Source: Acanthosepion lycidas
Lineage: Eukaryota; Mollusca; Cephalopoda; Sepiida; Sepiidae
Assembly: GCA_963932145.1 (NCBI GenBank)
Contig: OZ010578.1
Coordinates: 22,823,327 to 22,887,326, forward strand
Direction: 5' to 3'
DNA: 64,000 nt
The position numbers were made by a program, and so were the translations under genes. Below the pieces are notes generated by a model. It saw only the letters and a program-made list of their open reading frames with translations. It was not told the DNA's origin and made no database searches. Below, in pieces: positions 10,061-23,040 of the stretch (within the stretch, counting starts at the first letter, position 1; every line of letters begins with the position of its first letter).

Positions 10061-12484
10061 TTGGGTAAGATATTTAAATATCTGTATTTGTTTTTGTTTT
10101 TTTTATATATCTGGAAACCGTTTTAGCAGAGGTCGTAAAGTGTGAACCCAAGATCCAAATGGCTATTGGGATAGAGAAAGATGCTTTCTAAAAGTCAAAC
10201 TGACGTTAAATATAAGCCTACATTTCCCATTTTCCCTAAATATTCGTTGTAGTTCACTTATTCGGTCCATGGTGTTCTCCGCACCCTTCTGTAGAATAAA
10301 ATCTCTGTGTTGCTTTAAGTCTCTTTTTCATATATAAGGAGATTGTCCAACATTCGCTGTCATTTAGGAGAACTAACATTGTGTAACTGTTCAGTACTCT
10401 TTTCTTTGTTTTTAACAAATTTTCCGTTTCATAACATTTTGCTTAACTTTTGAAAGGCATCTCTCGTTACGGAGTATAATGGTGAAAAAATATTCAATGG
10501 AAATTCAAAATGACATGGGCATGAGAAAATATGGAATCGTAAATATTGGAAGGTCAGCTGGAACTTTGAAGACACCTCATTGAAATTTCATTGTAGTGGG
10601 CATATAAATGTCTCCTATTATTTAAGTGATTATTAACAGTATATATATTTTCGTTAGAATTTTTTGAGGCTTCTGAGTAATGTTCTTAACATTATTTATA
10701 TTTTTATTGATTTCGTTTTGCGCCAACAATTACTATTTAGCAAATTTTCCTTTGGTCATTTTATGAATAATTTCTCTCAGTTAATATTTCTTTTCATCGT
10801 AAGACTCAGAGACGATAAACACTTCAGTCACTAGAGAAAACAGTGCCATTGTCGGAAAGTGCGACATTTAACGTATATATGGTATAGCAAACAACAGGTT
10901 GTAACTGAAATTGAGAGAAAAGTTGTAAATATACGATTACCTTCTAGTTAACTGAAAACTTGGTGAAGAATGCTAAAGTGCGCAGAAATAAGCGACACCT
11001 TTTTCATTATATTTTTCAGTTCCTTGCCAATGTCTTCGTATCTTGACCCTATGACACATATACATGTTCTTTGGTCCTAATTATTTTTCATACTAATTAT
11101 TATTGTTATTGCTAGCTTATTGTTATTTATGTTAATCCGTGTGATTAAATGCAAGTGTCATAACAATGAATTAGTACAATAGATTAAGCTGGACTTAATA
11201 ATCGTTTGGGTTTGCGTGTTGTGTCCCAGTCATCGACACGTAAAGAGTAATCGGTGTTCTTAGCACCCTAATTCTAATTCATTCGGAGTTCTTTGCGTTC
11301 ATTTTCACACCAATATTCTTGGAAAGCTATGAACCTGTCACTTCTATTTGTAGTTAAGGATTATTAGCAGAACAGACTGGGGTTTCTTGAATTAGTTGTC
11401 AAACGCTCTAGAAGAGAAATTTTGATTTCAAAATTGGTTTGGGGATAGTTTTGGCACTGAATTTTCACCAGTCATGATGAAGAGACAGCTTTTAATCACG
11501 TGTGTTATAACAGGAGGTCCCCCACACCTCAAGTGGAATTGATATAAGCAATCCAATGCGACAGATGCTGCGAAATGGATAGCTCCTATTTTCACTTCAG
11601 AAACATGCTGACTTCTTTAATATTTTATTCAAGATTCACATCACATAAAAATGCAGTATTGCTGCCATATCTTCATTTCTTTCTTTCGTTTACAACCCTC
11701 ACTTTCCCATCTTGAGAGAATTCAAAATAGTTTATGCGCTCTTGTGGGAGGGGATTATTAGCCATTCTGCTAACTCTTTCTCAGATGCAACGCCGCAAGC
11801 ATAACGCTCTTCTATTGCTACTTCCTAAGCAGATGTTAAGACGAGATCCATTTTGATTACAACTAACTCAGGCATTTAATGCCAAGAAGCGTATTGCTAA
11901 GTCCATAGAGTTGAATCACCCTCTCTACCGTCTTTGATAAGACAATGTTCGATTTAGAAACCTCTTCAAAAGAACTGCCATTTTATGAAACAGACTCCTG
12001 CATGGATATTTCCAAGAACACTACATATGTCTAAACTCTTCAAATTAAAGATTAATCTTTACCTATTCTCCATAATTTCATAATCTTCACTTATTACTAC
12101 TTCATTTTACGGTCTATCATCCTTCTGATCCAGTCGCTTTCTATAAAGATTATCTGCTACTTCTGTTTTCTGTAGATGTTGGATTATCAAGCAAAATTTA
12201 AATGTACAAAAACTTGAAATAAGTGTCTGCTAATCCATAAGCCGCTTGAAAAAATTGTATTATGACAGATCTAAGCTAAAATCGAAGAACCTGAATAATA
12301 AGTAAGATTGGGTGAGAAGAAGAGAAACAATATTTTTCTATATTTTCCTGTTTCGGATTGGGTTTCCGTTTCTTTCTAAAGTTTAATTTTGTCTTAAAAT
12401 CTGCGGTTGATCTCTGAAATTTTATTCACTAATTATTTATTTTACTTTTCTCTCCACTCCCAATAGGAGTAGATAGTCTCGCCT
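10061..12484. other. Unassigned AT-rich DNA
   Basis: No coding region, SINE head, terminal repeat or array recognised on either strand. Confidence 0.5.
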
Positions 12485-12690
12485 ATGATCTGGTTCACAC
12501 TCCTCCACTGTCTTTCGAACAGGAATAGAAGTTTATCCATTGTTTCTTGCTTAGGATTGTGTTTCCGATTACTTCTAAAGTCTGCGTTAATTCTATACAC
12601 CAAACGCCTGTCCTCTCTTATACCAATACAACTCTATATAGTAACCCTATACCTTGAGCGGCTCTTGTGCCTTGTATTGGTGAAAATTAG

Positions 12691-12741
<51 letters not shown>
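12485..12741 (+). mobile_element. Possible LINE 3' tail and (TA)n array
   Basis: The end of this segment (accttgagcggctcttgtg, then ccttgtattggtgaaaat) resembles the end of the LINE at 35.4 kb (ccccgagtggctcgcgggcc, then ctgtactgagtgaata). It may be the 3' end of a LINE copy. A (TA)n array occupies 12695-12741. No polymerase motif is readable upstream. Confidence 0.35.
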
Positions 12742-12744
<3 letters not shown>

Positions 12745-12784
12745 CAGTTAATTGATCCGTTGGTTTATAATCCGGGTGTATCCC

Positions 12785-12930
12785 AGTAATATTAATTATT
12801 AAAACTGATCCACAAAGAGCTCGATGTATTTTTGATAACAGAGCATATGTATTTTTACAACAAAAAATTACCTCAACATAGAATATAGCCTATTTTCAAG
12901 CCGTTCTCTATGCGGCTATCATCAGTCACT
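12785..12930 (-). mobile_element. PLE terminal-repeat-like fragment with hammerhead-like core
   Basis: On the minus strand it reads CTGATGA (12925 to 12919), T, AGCCG-CATAGAGAA-CGGCT (perfect five-pair stem II), T, GAAA. It then reads ATA-GGCTA-TAT and TC, which can form helix III with a TTC cleavage triplet. Pairing for helix I is not convincing. The part farthest downstream on this strand (attaaaactgatccacaaa on +) recurs near 24630, so the fragment belongs to a dispersed family. Confidence 0.45.
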
Positions 12931-13659
12931 AAGTGTCGGTCTCATTGTTTTAAATTTATTTTCAATGTCAGTCCTCCTCTGGTACATGCTTATTAATGAA
13001 AATTTATTTATGTTAGCGATAGGTGGGGGCGTAGGTATCCTGGAATAAATCATGCTGTCCAAAGCACTTATATGCGTACTGATCTTCATACATACATATA
13101 TGTACATTTACATGCCGATACATATATGACACTGTACGCACACATATATATAAACATATATTCTTATGTAATTTGGAATTTATTTCTATGTCTATATTCT
13201 ATGATTAGTTCTCTCCGTTGATTGAATAGTTTGCATTGATCTTTATATTTTATTACGCTGATTTTTTTCTTCTAAGGATAGCTTGCACCTATACCTAAGC
13301 TATTGGGGGTGTTGGTGAAACCTAGAATTTTCCAATTTATTTGAGGATTCAGACACTTTTCCTTCAATTCCCAAAATTCTTTCGAACGAGCTGTTTGGTG
13401 CTTTAATTTTGGATTGGTAAATGAATATCTATGTATATTGATTTTCTTTTTAAATTCTCCTGCAGAAATTCTGATGTAACTATTATGGTTTGTCATATTT
13501 TCTTTAGTGGGTAATGGTTGCCTGGTATAATACCCTAGTGGATCTTCATTTTCCCTCTACTGGGATGTTTTCCTTAATTCTATAGTTACAGGTGGTTAGA
13601 TTTAGTTTTTTCCCCATTGTATTTGCTTAAAATGTAATTGTTATGGAAATTAATAATAG

Positions 13660-13707
<48 letters not shown>

Positions 13708-15054
13708 TCATTTCAGATAACAAGCATGTGTATGGTTTATATCATACATATATTTTGCAACTAAAATCTAGTATTCTCTGATTGAAATCCAGTCAATGAT
13801 AAATTTCATTTTGATTCATTCGAAAAAAAACATACAGTTAAACTTGTAAAGCCGACTTAAATTTTGATAAATCTTTTACTCCTCCAGTCTTTATACATAA
13901 AAAGTAAGTTATTTTATAAAGTACAACAAAGTAAAAAAACGTTTTACATTGGGTGAATACAAGAGAATGGCACCGAGGAAGTGTAAGTAACAGATTACCT
14001 TCAATATACTAATAACAAAAACAAAAAGATTAAAGTACATATTGCCTGAAATAAATCTTAAAGGGGTAATCACCTTGTACTCATCATATGGATTATGTTC
14101 CTGAAGAAGGGATAAAATTCCGCTGCTGGAATGCTATGATAGTAACTACAAAAGGAAATATTAATAGAAAAATAACTCTTGGATTAAATAATTAGTTTCA
14201 AGCTGTGCAAATATTTTCTTATACTTTTTTTATATTCTTAGGCCTTCTTTTCGTAACAAGGTTGGAGTCATATACTTGAATTTCAGGTAGCATTTGTCTT
14301 ATACTTTGATAATTAATAAACATATCCTAGCCTCCAAATTATTCTTCCGGACCCCATTACATTTTGATAGGTGTGGTTGACAATATCTCCTCACCGATTT
14401 CTTAAACACATGTTAACAAAGTCACTCATCAAAAGTAAAAGAACAAATGGATCCTAAAGAATGTGTTTTCATTTGTTGTTTATATTTTAATTCCTTGCAT
14501 TATTCCCACCCCCCACACCAAAATCCTCGAACTAATCAACTGCAACACATCCATAAATTTATTTACATATCCTTTGTTTTTATAGTGTGTTTGCCGAACT
14601 TCAAAAGTCGCCCGAAACGAAACTTAGAGTGTACTGGTACTTGTGTCTTAGTCCTAGCACAACCATCGGCTGCTTCTACGGTCCCTTCTACCCAATTTCA
14701 CTCTTGTGACAACCGTTTGCAATCACTTTCCAAATCTACCGTGCCCTCAGACCGCCTCCCCAGATTGATAACTTTAAGAAGAACGCATCGCAAATTCTTC
14801 ATTTTCAGTCTTATCAGATTATAATCAAACCATAATATTTAACAAAAGAATTTTAATTTGATATAACAATATTTCTTTTTATAAATGGTTTCCATTTGTT
14901 CTGAAAGAATTTGATGGACTAGTAGTTCATAAATACGATACTCACACTTTTTCTCACGAATTAAAGTGCTCAATAAAAAAAAATGAAATGGTATCCAGAA
15001 ACTAAACCCTTTTTTTCGCTAATTTCTGACTGCTGAATATGAAAATGCATTTAA
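12931..15054. other. Unassigned DNA with one (TA)n array
   Basis: (TA)n lies at 13662-13706. Near 14103 on the + strand, CTGAAGA is followed by GGGAT-AAA-ATTCC, which can pair, but the expected GAAA is absent. A 125-codon frame at 14447-14824 has no recognisable domain, signal peptide or repeat; I do not call it a gene. Confidence 0.45.
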
Positions 15055-15460
15055 ATTTTTGCAGATTAAAGTTGGCTAGAAAGCATGGAGGCGGAAGAGA
15101 GTTCCACAAGCGGGAAGTGCGAGAAAAGAAACTATTAGCATAGAACTTTCCGCTACATATAGCCAGCTAAATTTTAATTTGATGAGATCTCGACGCCAGT
15201 CTAGTACTGCGCTTAAATTCATGAAGTCTGGTTACCATAATGAAAAGTCATCCAAATAATTACCATGAAAGTAATGTTTAAAAAAAGACACAGAGAAGCA
15301 ACGTTACGCGAGAGGAAAGTGACTGAAGCCGAGATGCCATATCAGAATCCAATAATATTGCTGATTCTTCTTTGGATTTTATCAACAAGAACAAGGTAAA
15401 TAGCAGGGACACCGGACCATAATGGGCAGCAATATTCTAAGCCTGGACGAAGGGTAAATT
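15055..15460 (-). mobile_element. LINE reverse-transcriptase C-terminal relic
   Basis: Read on the minus strand: TLRPGLEYCCPLWSG, PAIYLVLVDKIQRRISNIIG, then a decayed MASRLQSLSSR segment, and finally FYANSFFSRTSRLWNSLPPP and CFLANFNLQKF. This is the full conserved C-terminal run of the same LINE family seen at 1.5, 23 and 31 kb: 'RPxLEYCxxLW', 'LDKIQRR', 'SHRRNVASL' and 'SFFxRTxRLWNSLP'. Frameshifts separate the parts, and catalytic polymerase motifs are not present. It is a 5'-truncated dead copy. Confidence 0.85.
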
Positions 15461-16059
15461 TGGAGATTTCTTTTCTTTTCTCTCTTTTCGTCCTCTGTGT
15501 TTGTTTCGACATAAGATGATGTTAATTAATTTTCTGATAGGTCATACAAACGATATTTGTTTCTCATTATGTTATAGATTTAATCTGTTTTCTTTGTATT
15601 CAGTAATTTTTTTTTTCGAAGAAGGAAAGTAAAAAACTATCCATTTTATGGCACGCACCCAATCTCCAAATTACTTTGAAGCTCAAATTACTTTTGGAGC
15701 AAAAGTGAGCAAACAGTCTGGAATGCTCAGATACGGGAACCAAAAAAAGCTCATATACAGTGCGCGACATTTGTCACTGCCTTCAAGAACAAAGGATTTG
15801 ACTTCTCCCCAGCTATCCTTAGTCAGCTTCCAACATTTCAGCTACCTGTTCCACTTAGTAACCTAGGCCTCCGACAAAGCCTGAATGACGTGAACTCAAC
15901 GACTGGTCAATTTATTTTTAAAATCTCATCTATTTTTCATTATAGAATTCGTTCTCGAAATATCAGCTAAATGGCACAAGTTTCAAAATTTCTCATCGAT
16001 TTCATAATAATAATCGCTTCTAATATATCTCGTCGTATCAAAATGATTGACAAGGGTCG
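15461..16059. other. Unassigned DNA
   Basis: No element recognised. A 72-codon frame at 15648 has no recognisable domain. Confidence 0.4.
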
Positions 16060-16215
16060 CGGGGTTTATGGTGATTTTCTAACAAACGCTTAAATGTGGC
16101 ACAAGGCCGAAAGTATGGGGAGCTCAAAGAGGATCGAACTCCCTAGTCAGTCGTAATTGTTCTAGCGATACAAGCTTGTTAACCATTACACCACGTCGAG
16201 GTGCCTATGTCGCAT
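16060..16215 (-). mobile_element. tRNA-derived SINE
   Basis: On the minus strand the head reads TGGTGTAATGGTTAACA (A box) followed about 45 bases later by GAGTTCGATCC (B box), the internal polymerase III promoter layout of a tRNA. It continues into ctttgagctccccatac and ggccttgtgccac, the tRNA-unrelated part. A tRNA-like head with an attached unrelated body means SINE rather than a functional tRNA. Several tRNA-derived SINE families are known in octopus. A decayed copy lies near 27.65 kb. Confidence 0.75.
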
Positions 16216-16960
16216 TGTATATGATCTATTTCGGTGCCTGAGCAACGCCAATTTGCTGAAAAAAATGATCACCAAATAAACTTTAGATAATTCTTTTGGT
16301 ATTTCGTTGCTAGTGTAGAATAATTGTATATTTTCTGAATAGAAAACCTGATGTGGACCCTTTCGTAGTCATCCATGACTCAGCACACCTTTCTTTCTTT
16401 CGTAATAATAGATGTTTACAATGCAGTCGGGAACCTGTCCTGCAATCAATTTACACAAACTTGTTAGTCAGTTTAATAGGGTTTTACTATGTTTATCTTG
16501 CCTTCATAATGTCCTGTGAGTGTTGAATTCTCCAAGCCGTTCTTGACCATGTGTCCAAGAAATATCAACTGTCTCTTTTTTGTCTGTAAAATTGTTTGCT
16601 ATTCTATGCTTCCATAGTATGAAAAATGTCATGATGTCCTTTCAAGACGCAGACGCGCATGGCTTTCTACAGATTCCTTTTGGTTGTTTTCTGAGAACTA
16701 TCATACTTTCTTTGGAAAGATAGCGAAATAGGGTCCCGTTGTCTTATCAGGCTTTTGGAATTCATCTTCTTTCTTTAGAACGGTTGCAAATCAAAGCCAG
16801 AGTACCAAGTCTACACTACTATTTAATCCAAATCTGGTGGGGGAGAAGATATTTAGACATGTCTTACTGAAGAGCATTAGCACGGGAGTGAAAGCAACAG
16901 AAAAGAATTTTACTCGGCTCGCCAATTCAACTTTCGGCATAGATAATCCTTGATTAATCC
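16216..16960. other. Unassigned DNA
   Basis: Nothing recognisable on either strand. Confidence 0.4.
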
Positions 16961-17031
16961 TTTAGATTAATCCTTAAGATTAAGCCTTTAGATTAATCCT
17001 TAAGATTAAGCCTTTAGATTAATCCTTAATG
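16961..17031. repeat. 26-bp tandem repeat
   Basis: About 2.6 copies of a 26-bp unit (agattaatcc, ttaagattaa, gccttt), nearly identical between copies. A half unit (gattaatccttta) precedes it. Within each unit two related 13-bp halves can be seen. Confidence 0.85.
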
Positions 17032-17269
17032 TTAACACTCAATATCAATACTCGCATAACATATCCCTATCATATTTCTAAAGTTTCCACTGGCGCTAAT
17101 AGTTAGTGTCATGTTTAAAGGTTTGATTTACAAGGCAAGATAGCTATAACTATTTGAAACATCTTTCTACCCTTGCTTTACTCGTCTTGTAGCCTAAGTA
17201 TATTTATTAAAAATCATAAAAGGATAGAGCCTAGTATTTCTCGCTCAGTCAGTTATACACCATGCGTGA

Positions 17270-17460
17270 TACAGGCATAAACAATCATTTATAGCCGGTG
17301 TGGTAGAAGAGGATTCATAACTTTCCCCGGGATATTAGCACGTAAGTGATGGGTAAATAATAGGACAGACCGGGTTCTGTAGCCTTGGATGGTAACTGGT
17401 CTACCGCAAAAAGAAATGGCAACCGACTGCGGGAAAAATCTGCCTCGTCAGTCTTGTATC
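17270..17460. repeat. Dispersed repeat fragment (family shared with 27.2 and 63.1 kb)
   Basis: The stretch gaagaggattcataacttt followed by ggatattagcacgtaagtga recurs as gaagaggattcacacctat...gtattagcacgtaagtga at 27.2 kb and in a shorter form at 63.17 kb. It is non-coding. The 27.2-kb copy is joined to a tRNA-like SINE head, so this may be part of a SINE body. Confidence 0.6.
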
Positions 17461-17649
17461 GAAAGATACATTGATCGCCTAAACGTGTATCACGTATGGC
17501 ACATAACTGATTTCTGGCTCATTTAGCTGTCATCATAGCTGAAGATATTCTCGCATTCTACAATAATAAGAAAATTGTATTGTTTCAATCCTTCATGAGG
17601 ATATGATACAAGAGTCCCCATGCGTCATATCATGTGATGAATATGCAGG

Positions 17650-18150
17650 TTTAATTTGGTTTGTTTAATGGTATATTAAATTCAACTTTTTATTTAATGC
17701 CGACAAGATTTTTAGGATAGGTTCGTATGAATAGAATATCTATTCTTTGTAAGAAATCAGTTTGTAGACCAGATTTCCTTGACTTGTTTTTGTAAAGAGG
17801 GAATTAGTCGAGAGCCGAATTTATTGTTGGTAACCTTTTGCTGTAACTTTTTTGCGTAACCTTTTATTTCTTTCAAATATGTATTGATGGTAATATTTTT
17901 TCCAAAAATATATTGCTGGTATTTTTACTATAAAATGTATTGCTGGTATTTTTACTATGAAAATCATTTTATACTTTAATAATATTTTGAACCCAGTTTA
18001 CAAGTTAACTTTTTTACCTATAGCTGGGACCCTAACAGAAGCTACCACCAAGGGCCAGGGAGGACCTGGAAACAACAGCAATTAAGAGGTTGTTCCACGC
18101 TATTCAAAACTTCCCGGTCAAAGACCTTGCTGCCTGATATAGTTAATCAT
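17650..18150 (+). repeat. Dispersed repeat fragment (family shared with 63.6-64 kb)
   Basis: tagctgggaccctaacag, caacagcaattaagaggt and tcaaaacttcccggtc correspond to tagctgggaccctaacag, caccagcaattaagaggt and tcaaaaccttctga at the right end of the window. Upstream both copies have a gene-free tract with repeated tattgctggtattttta units. The family is unidentified and non-coding. Confidence 0.7.
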
Positions 18151-21100
18151 CATACACAGGACCCCTCATTGGCGGGTACCCCTCTGGAGGGTTACATTTA
18201 GTGTATTCTGAAGCCCCAGCCAACTGGGCGTGAATATGCAGGACTATCGCTTTTGAAAACCTGTTTGAGGAACTAGTGTCTGACCCACAGAAAAGAAACA
18301 AATGTTCTGTAAAAAGCACTCTCATCTACAGCGGTATCAACTACCATCAGTAGGCCTCAGAGTATGGCAAAAGGAAAGACTAGTAATCCCCACACAACCT
18401 GCAGTAGAAGTGGAATTACCCAAATAAATAGGCGTTAGTGAAGTTAACATATAAATGGCGCTTAGAATTAGTTTCGTATTTCACGCCGATGCGTGTCTTC
18501 CATTTTAAATTACTAATATGTTGCTAGTACCTTTTACAGAAAAACATCCCCAAACTATGATGCTGCAACCTCAAAATTTCAATGATGGAACTGTCTTTTT
18601 CTGTTTGAAGGCATCAATTCAAGTTAGATTCTTTATATTGACTCACGCATAAATACCTTGGGAAAGATATGAGACCACTTCTTTTAAGTAAGTTCTGTAT
18701 CAATAAACCATTATTATTTTCAAAAACTATTCTCAGAATCTAAAAATATTTTCTGGTCTAAGTAACCCGCGACGTGTTGATAGGTCGTAGCAAACGAATC
18801 AATCAATTCCGTTCGGCCAATGAGAACTCCAACTGCCCTTTTGCATATCTCTGCGACTGTCACTAATATTACACCCTTCAACATCTCGATGATCGGTTAT
18901 TGATTGGATCTATATAGAACGCGGCTAATTAAAAAAGTCCATGAACGAAATTCCCTACCTTCCAGCTGAGTGATATTTGATCCCGAAATTTATTTATTTC
19001 TGTAATTTATTTTTTCCCTACTTCTGTTTTTTTTTTTTTTTCTATAATTTCTCACAGATTATCTCGCACCCCGTCAGTGAAACTCCCTTCCTATCACTTG
19101 TTTCCCTGATGGCTATAATCTTCAAATATTCAAATGTAATGTCAATCAACATCTTCTGATGCCTTGACCTTGATCCCTGTCCTTCTCCTTCTCTTTCCCA
19201 AAACACTCCTCTCTACTGTTACTCTTACTTCTGTAATCCCTTGCGTGTTTGTGGCACACCTGTCTTGCTTGGGGTGATTTGCTTAAAAAATCAATTTCTG
19301 GTGGAGAGAATTGAGTCTTGGTACTCTTTTTTCTCACAGATGATACCCAACTTACTCTGTTATGCTGTGCATTTGACAAAATCAAAAACAAACAGCGCAC
19401 ATACGCGAAATTAAAAATATAAATGGCGAAAATTTAACCATCGCAACCTATATAAGAGGGAAAAGTTATCAATCGTTGGGCGTAACTTTCGCTGTCCTCG
19501 GATATCTTTTTTTATCGACCGTTAACGCCATTAAAAGCGCCGTTCCGTATCGCGAGTCACCGATCCACACTTCATCTTCGGTGAATTCGAATAACGACGT
19601 TTGCAAAGTAACACTTCAATGTTTCCATCCGGTGGGACTCCAGCTTCTCTCATTACATTAAATGTCCATGAACTGAATGACCGGCTTTATCATATTTTCC
19701 TGTTTTCTTACCAGTACAAGTTGGAGACGATCGATAATGTTCAGGCTACAAATGTCCATGACTATCATTAGTAGAGCGTTGGCTGCAGTCAAATCGAACA
19801 TCAAGCACAGTTCGAAATCAACCTCAGCATCATAACGACAAACTGTTCATCGATTGTCTTTAATATATTGAAAAACTAGTTAACTAAATAAGTTGACTGA
19901 AGCAGTCACTTATTTTCTCTCCATGAAGACCGAACTAAATTTATAGTTGGAACGTTGCAAGTTTATTGAATAAATGTTAAACCTTGCAGACTATCGACCT
20001 CTGGCCTGTTATTTCAATCAATAGCTATAAAAAGGACATTTTAAGGATTTCCTTGTCAATCTCACAACTTATTGACAGTTGGTTTATTTTAAGCGTTCTT
20101 TATAGAAAAAAAAGAGCTTCTTTTTTCAGAGGTGTATTTACCAGACACCATGGGATAGAACTGCCAATAAGATAAGAAGAAAAAAGCATTACCAGTTCTC
20201 AAAGACTTTGGGGCAAAAACTTGTTAAATGATTCAGGAAGAATTATTTATGAATATCGAAAATTTATCTCAGTTTGCACCTGAATTAATCCAAATTTTTC
20301 TATAAAATATTTCTATTATTAAATTTTAAAGTGTATTTTAATTCGTTTAATACTTATAATTAATCCTAGTTATACAATTATTTTGAGAATAGTCGTTGCG
20401 TTGAAAAACATTATTTTTAGTAAGTAAACGTGTTTAAATTTAAATCTCCGTTTGTTTTTTTTGTTTTTTTTTTTCATAAACAGTGGAATTAATATTAACC
20501 GGCCTATATCGATACTGTGCTGATTGTACGAGAATGAAATTAACAGATATAAAATCTAAGAAGTCCCAACGAAAGGTAGTATTTCTGAAATGGGTAATTG
20601 AGCCATGACGGTCTCCTGTAATTTAATTGGTAACGGCACGTTTCGGCTATAGGAGTGTTTTTTTAAGATGGAAAAAGAGGATAAAGTTTCTGTTTTCGTC
20701 AGGAGGCACATGTTTCTTTAGAAATTTATTTCTGTGCGGATTGGTATTAATTTCAAAGTTTAAAAAATGAAAAAAACAGGGGCAATAACTCAGACTTGTG
20801 TACCCACTAAAAATAATATTTATAGTATTAAAAAGATATGGTCAGATTTTTAAAATCCTTTTAAAAATATTTAAATCAGCTAAAACTCTCCAAGTTGGAG
20901 TACGGCGGCTGAAGTTTGACCAGAAGAAAAATTATCATCGTCAGGTCTACTTGTCCAATATACGTTATGCATTAATGAATATATACCAGGTTTAAAACTC
21001 AGATATGACCAGTGTGACAAATATTATAATGTTCGAAAATATATCTTATGTATCATTATTCAAACCTCAAAAAATTTTCAAAGGATTTTTTTTATGAACG

Positions 21101-22300
21101 TAGCCTACATTTCAGGTCAATCTGCGTGCTAAATTCAAAAAGAAAGATTCTGGTGTAGAATCGAAGAATTATTTCGATATTTAAAATTGTTGGAATTGCT
21201 GAAAAACGAATGAGTATTGTATATAGAGAAAGAATTAACAGTCGAAATATGACAGGCATAGAACTGGTAAAAGTTACAAAACATGGCGCCCTAATTCCAG
21301 AACATTTACTTGACGTCTATTGTAATATAGCAAAATAACAATTTGACTTCCTTGTCCAGGAAATGGTTTATCGCGCATACAAACCAGCAATTCTTGACAA
21401 TTGTGTGTATTAACACTGTTCTAGTTTCAGGAATCTGTAATAATTTGAATCCCACAAAGCAATGAAAATCTCCTCCTCACTAAATGCATTTCAGGTTGAG
21501 ATGCTCATACAACTTGAAGAGAAACGCCATTGTTTAAACGTTGGTCAATATTTGTTTCCGTAATTTCATATGGAATCTCATTTTCTTACTTTAAGGATCA
21601 AATGCTGACGCTTTTAAAACATTTTGGAGGGGATTTTGTTTGATAAGCAAAATTGTTATGCTGCAAGTAACCCAGAAGAATGAAATATAGCGTGTTTGAA
21701 TTTGGCAGTTGTGTTGTCATATCCTGCTATTGCAACAGAAAATAATCATGACTGCTATTAAGTAACACAGTAGAAGAGCCTTGAAAAATAATGCAGTAGA
21801 AAGGAAAGTAGTGAATAATTCAGTGTGTTAGATGACTGATGTGCAAGCAATAAAATGACGGGTAATTATTAAAAACACTTCTGAGATTTCCATAACACTG
21901 AAGAAAAGACGGCGCTGTCAACTTTTGTATGATCCTAATAATCATTGTAATTATACAATGCGGACTTTCGCACCAGAACAACAAAAATTTAAGACAGAAA
22001 GGAAGAGTGTCTGAAAAACTGACACTTTTACTATTGATTTTCGTAACAATAAAGTCCGGAAGCGTTGAAGAGGCAGATACTCGGCCCACATGCGGTGACG
22101 TATCAATCTTCGAAAATTCTTTGAAACACAGTGACAACGAATACATCGAAGAAAAGAAGCCATGGCATGGTAAATTAAACGCTAAATAAAGATTTAGGTA
22201 TTCGACCTCACCTTCTTTAGTCTCTGACGATAGCAAAGATAAATGCGGCAAATCGACAGTGTTTAAATTCTAACCCGATATTTAGCGTCCGTTCGTTCTC
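18151..22300. other. Unassigned AT-rich DNA
   Basis: Four kilobases without a recognised gene or element. Frames of up to 143 codons (21820-22251, minus) have no recognisable motif and overlap other equally open frames, so I do not call them. Poly-T runs occur near 19030 and 20460. Confidence 0.45.
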
Positions 22301-22318
22301 TCTCTCTCTGTGTGTGTG

Positions 22319-22366
<48 letters not shown>
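22301..22366. repeat. (TG)n microsatellite
   Basis: TG dinucleotide array with one TGCG interruption, preceded by a short CT run. Confidence 0.97.
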
Positions 22367-22367
<1 letters not shown>

Positions 22368-22669
22368 CTGTATCTCTTACTCTATCTATCTATCTGCCTT
22401 TTATTTCTTTCTTTCATATATTTTTCTGTCTGTGTAAAATCGAAGATTCCATTGTAATAAATGGATTTAAATGGACTTGCAGATTCAAAGGCGGATAGGT
22501 TGGAAAAGAACATTCTTTAACAGTTCAAATAAGAAAGAAAGGAAAATCTGAAGTTGACTTAAATTAATAACAAATGATTATTTGAATTGTCCCACAGACG
22601 TCACGTCCAGGCGTTGTCGCAACAAATCAAAATCGATAGATGAACAACAGCAGCGTAAAAGTCACTTGC

Positions 22670-22820
22670 GGGTCCAGTCTAATGGTAAGAGCGATGGACG
22701 ACTACGAAATGATATCTAAAGACAAAACATTATTACTGGATATTCCACTTCACCATTGCTTAAAATAAAAATTCAGAACATCTAATCTTCTTGACACAAA
22801 TAGTTATAGGTTGAATCCCT
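22670..22820 (+). mobile_element. Possible tRNA-derived SINE fragment
   Basis: gggtccagtctaatggtaag resembles a tRNA 5' end with an A box (tctaatggtaagagc). About 110 bases later ggttgaatccctgc resembles a B box. The spacing is too long for a tRNA, so if real this is a decayed or interrupted SINE. Confidence 0.35.
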
Positions 22821-22899
22821 GCTTTTTTACAGAGAGAACGAAAACTTGGAGAGTTCAGTTATCAAGAGAAATTAACTAAAACTGAGATATCCAAAGGCA

Positions 22900-23040
22900 T
22901 GGCACGTGGAATTAGAACAGTCGATCCTGTTATTCAAGTTGGAGATTTATTGTACGGACTAAATAATGTGATCGGTTCGAAATTCAAGAACAAATGTCAC
23001 TTGAAGAAGGCCGAAGCGTACAACAGCCGTAACGTCGATC
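22900..23040 (+). mobile_element. PLE terminal-repeat remnant
   Basis: ggcacgtggaattagaacag followed by ttgaagaaggccgaagcg and tacaacagccgtaacg matches the terminal repeat of the Penelope-like family at 28.5 and 48-49 kb (ggcacgtggaactagaacag, ctgaagaaggccgga, tacaacggccgaaacg). The hammerhead-like core is mutated here (CTGAAGA to TTGAAGA, GAAA to GTAA). Confidence 0.65.

Noticed and set aside
14103-14140. Hammerhead core with paired GGGAT/ATTCC stem
   Set aside because: Stem II is plausible but the invariant GAAA strand is replaced by GCTG; kept only as a note in the feature list.
14447-14824. 125-codon open frame as a secreted Cys/Ser-rich protein
   Set aside because: No signal peptide at the start, no recognisable domain, and no sign of splicing or polyadenylation context.
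16128-16206. Functional tRNA gene on the minus strand
   Set aside because: A and B boxes are present, but the acceptor stem does not pair and unrelated repeat sequence continues past the head; it is a SINE.
16851-16905. Hammerhead core (CTGAAGA with GTGAAAG)
   Set aside because: The bases between the two strands do not form a stem II and no helix I or III is visible.
21820-22251. 143-codon minus-strand frame as a gene
   Set aside because: Overlapped by two other open frames of similar quality, with no recognisable motif.
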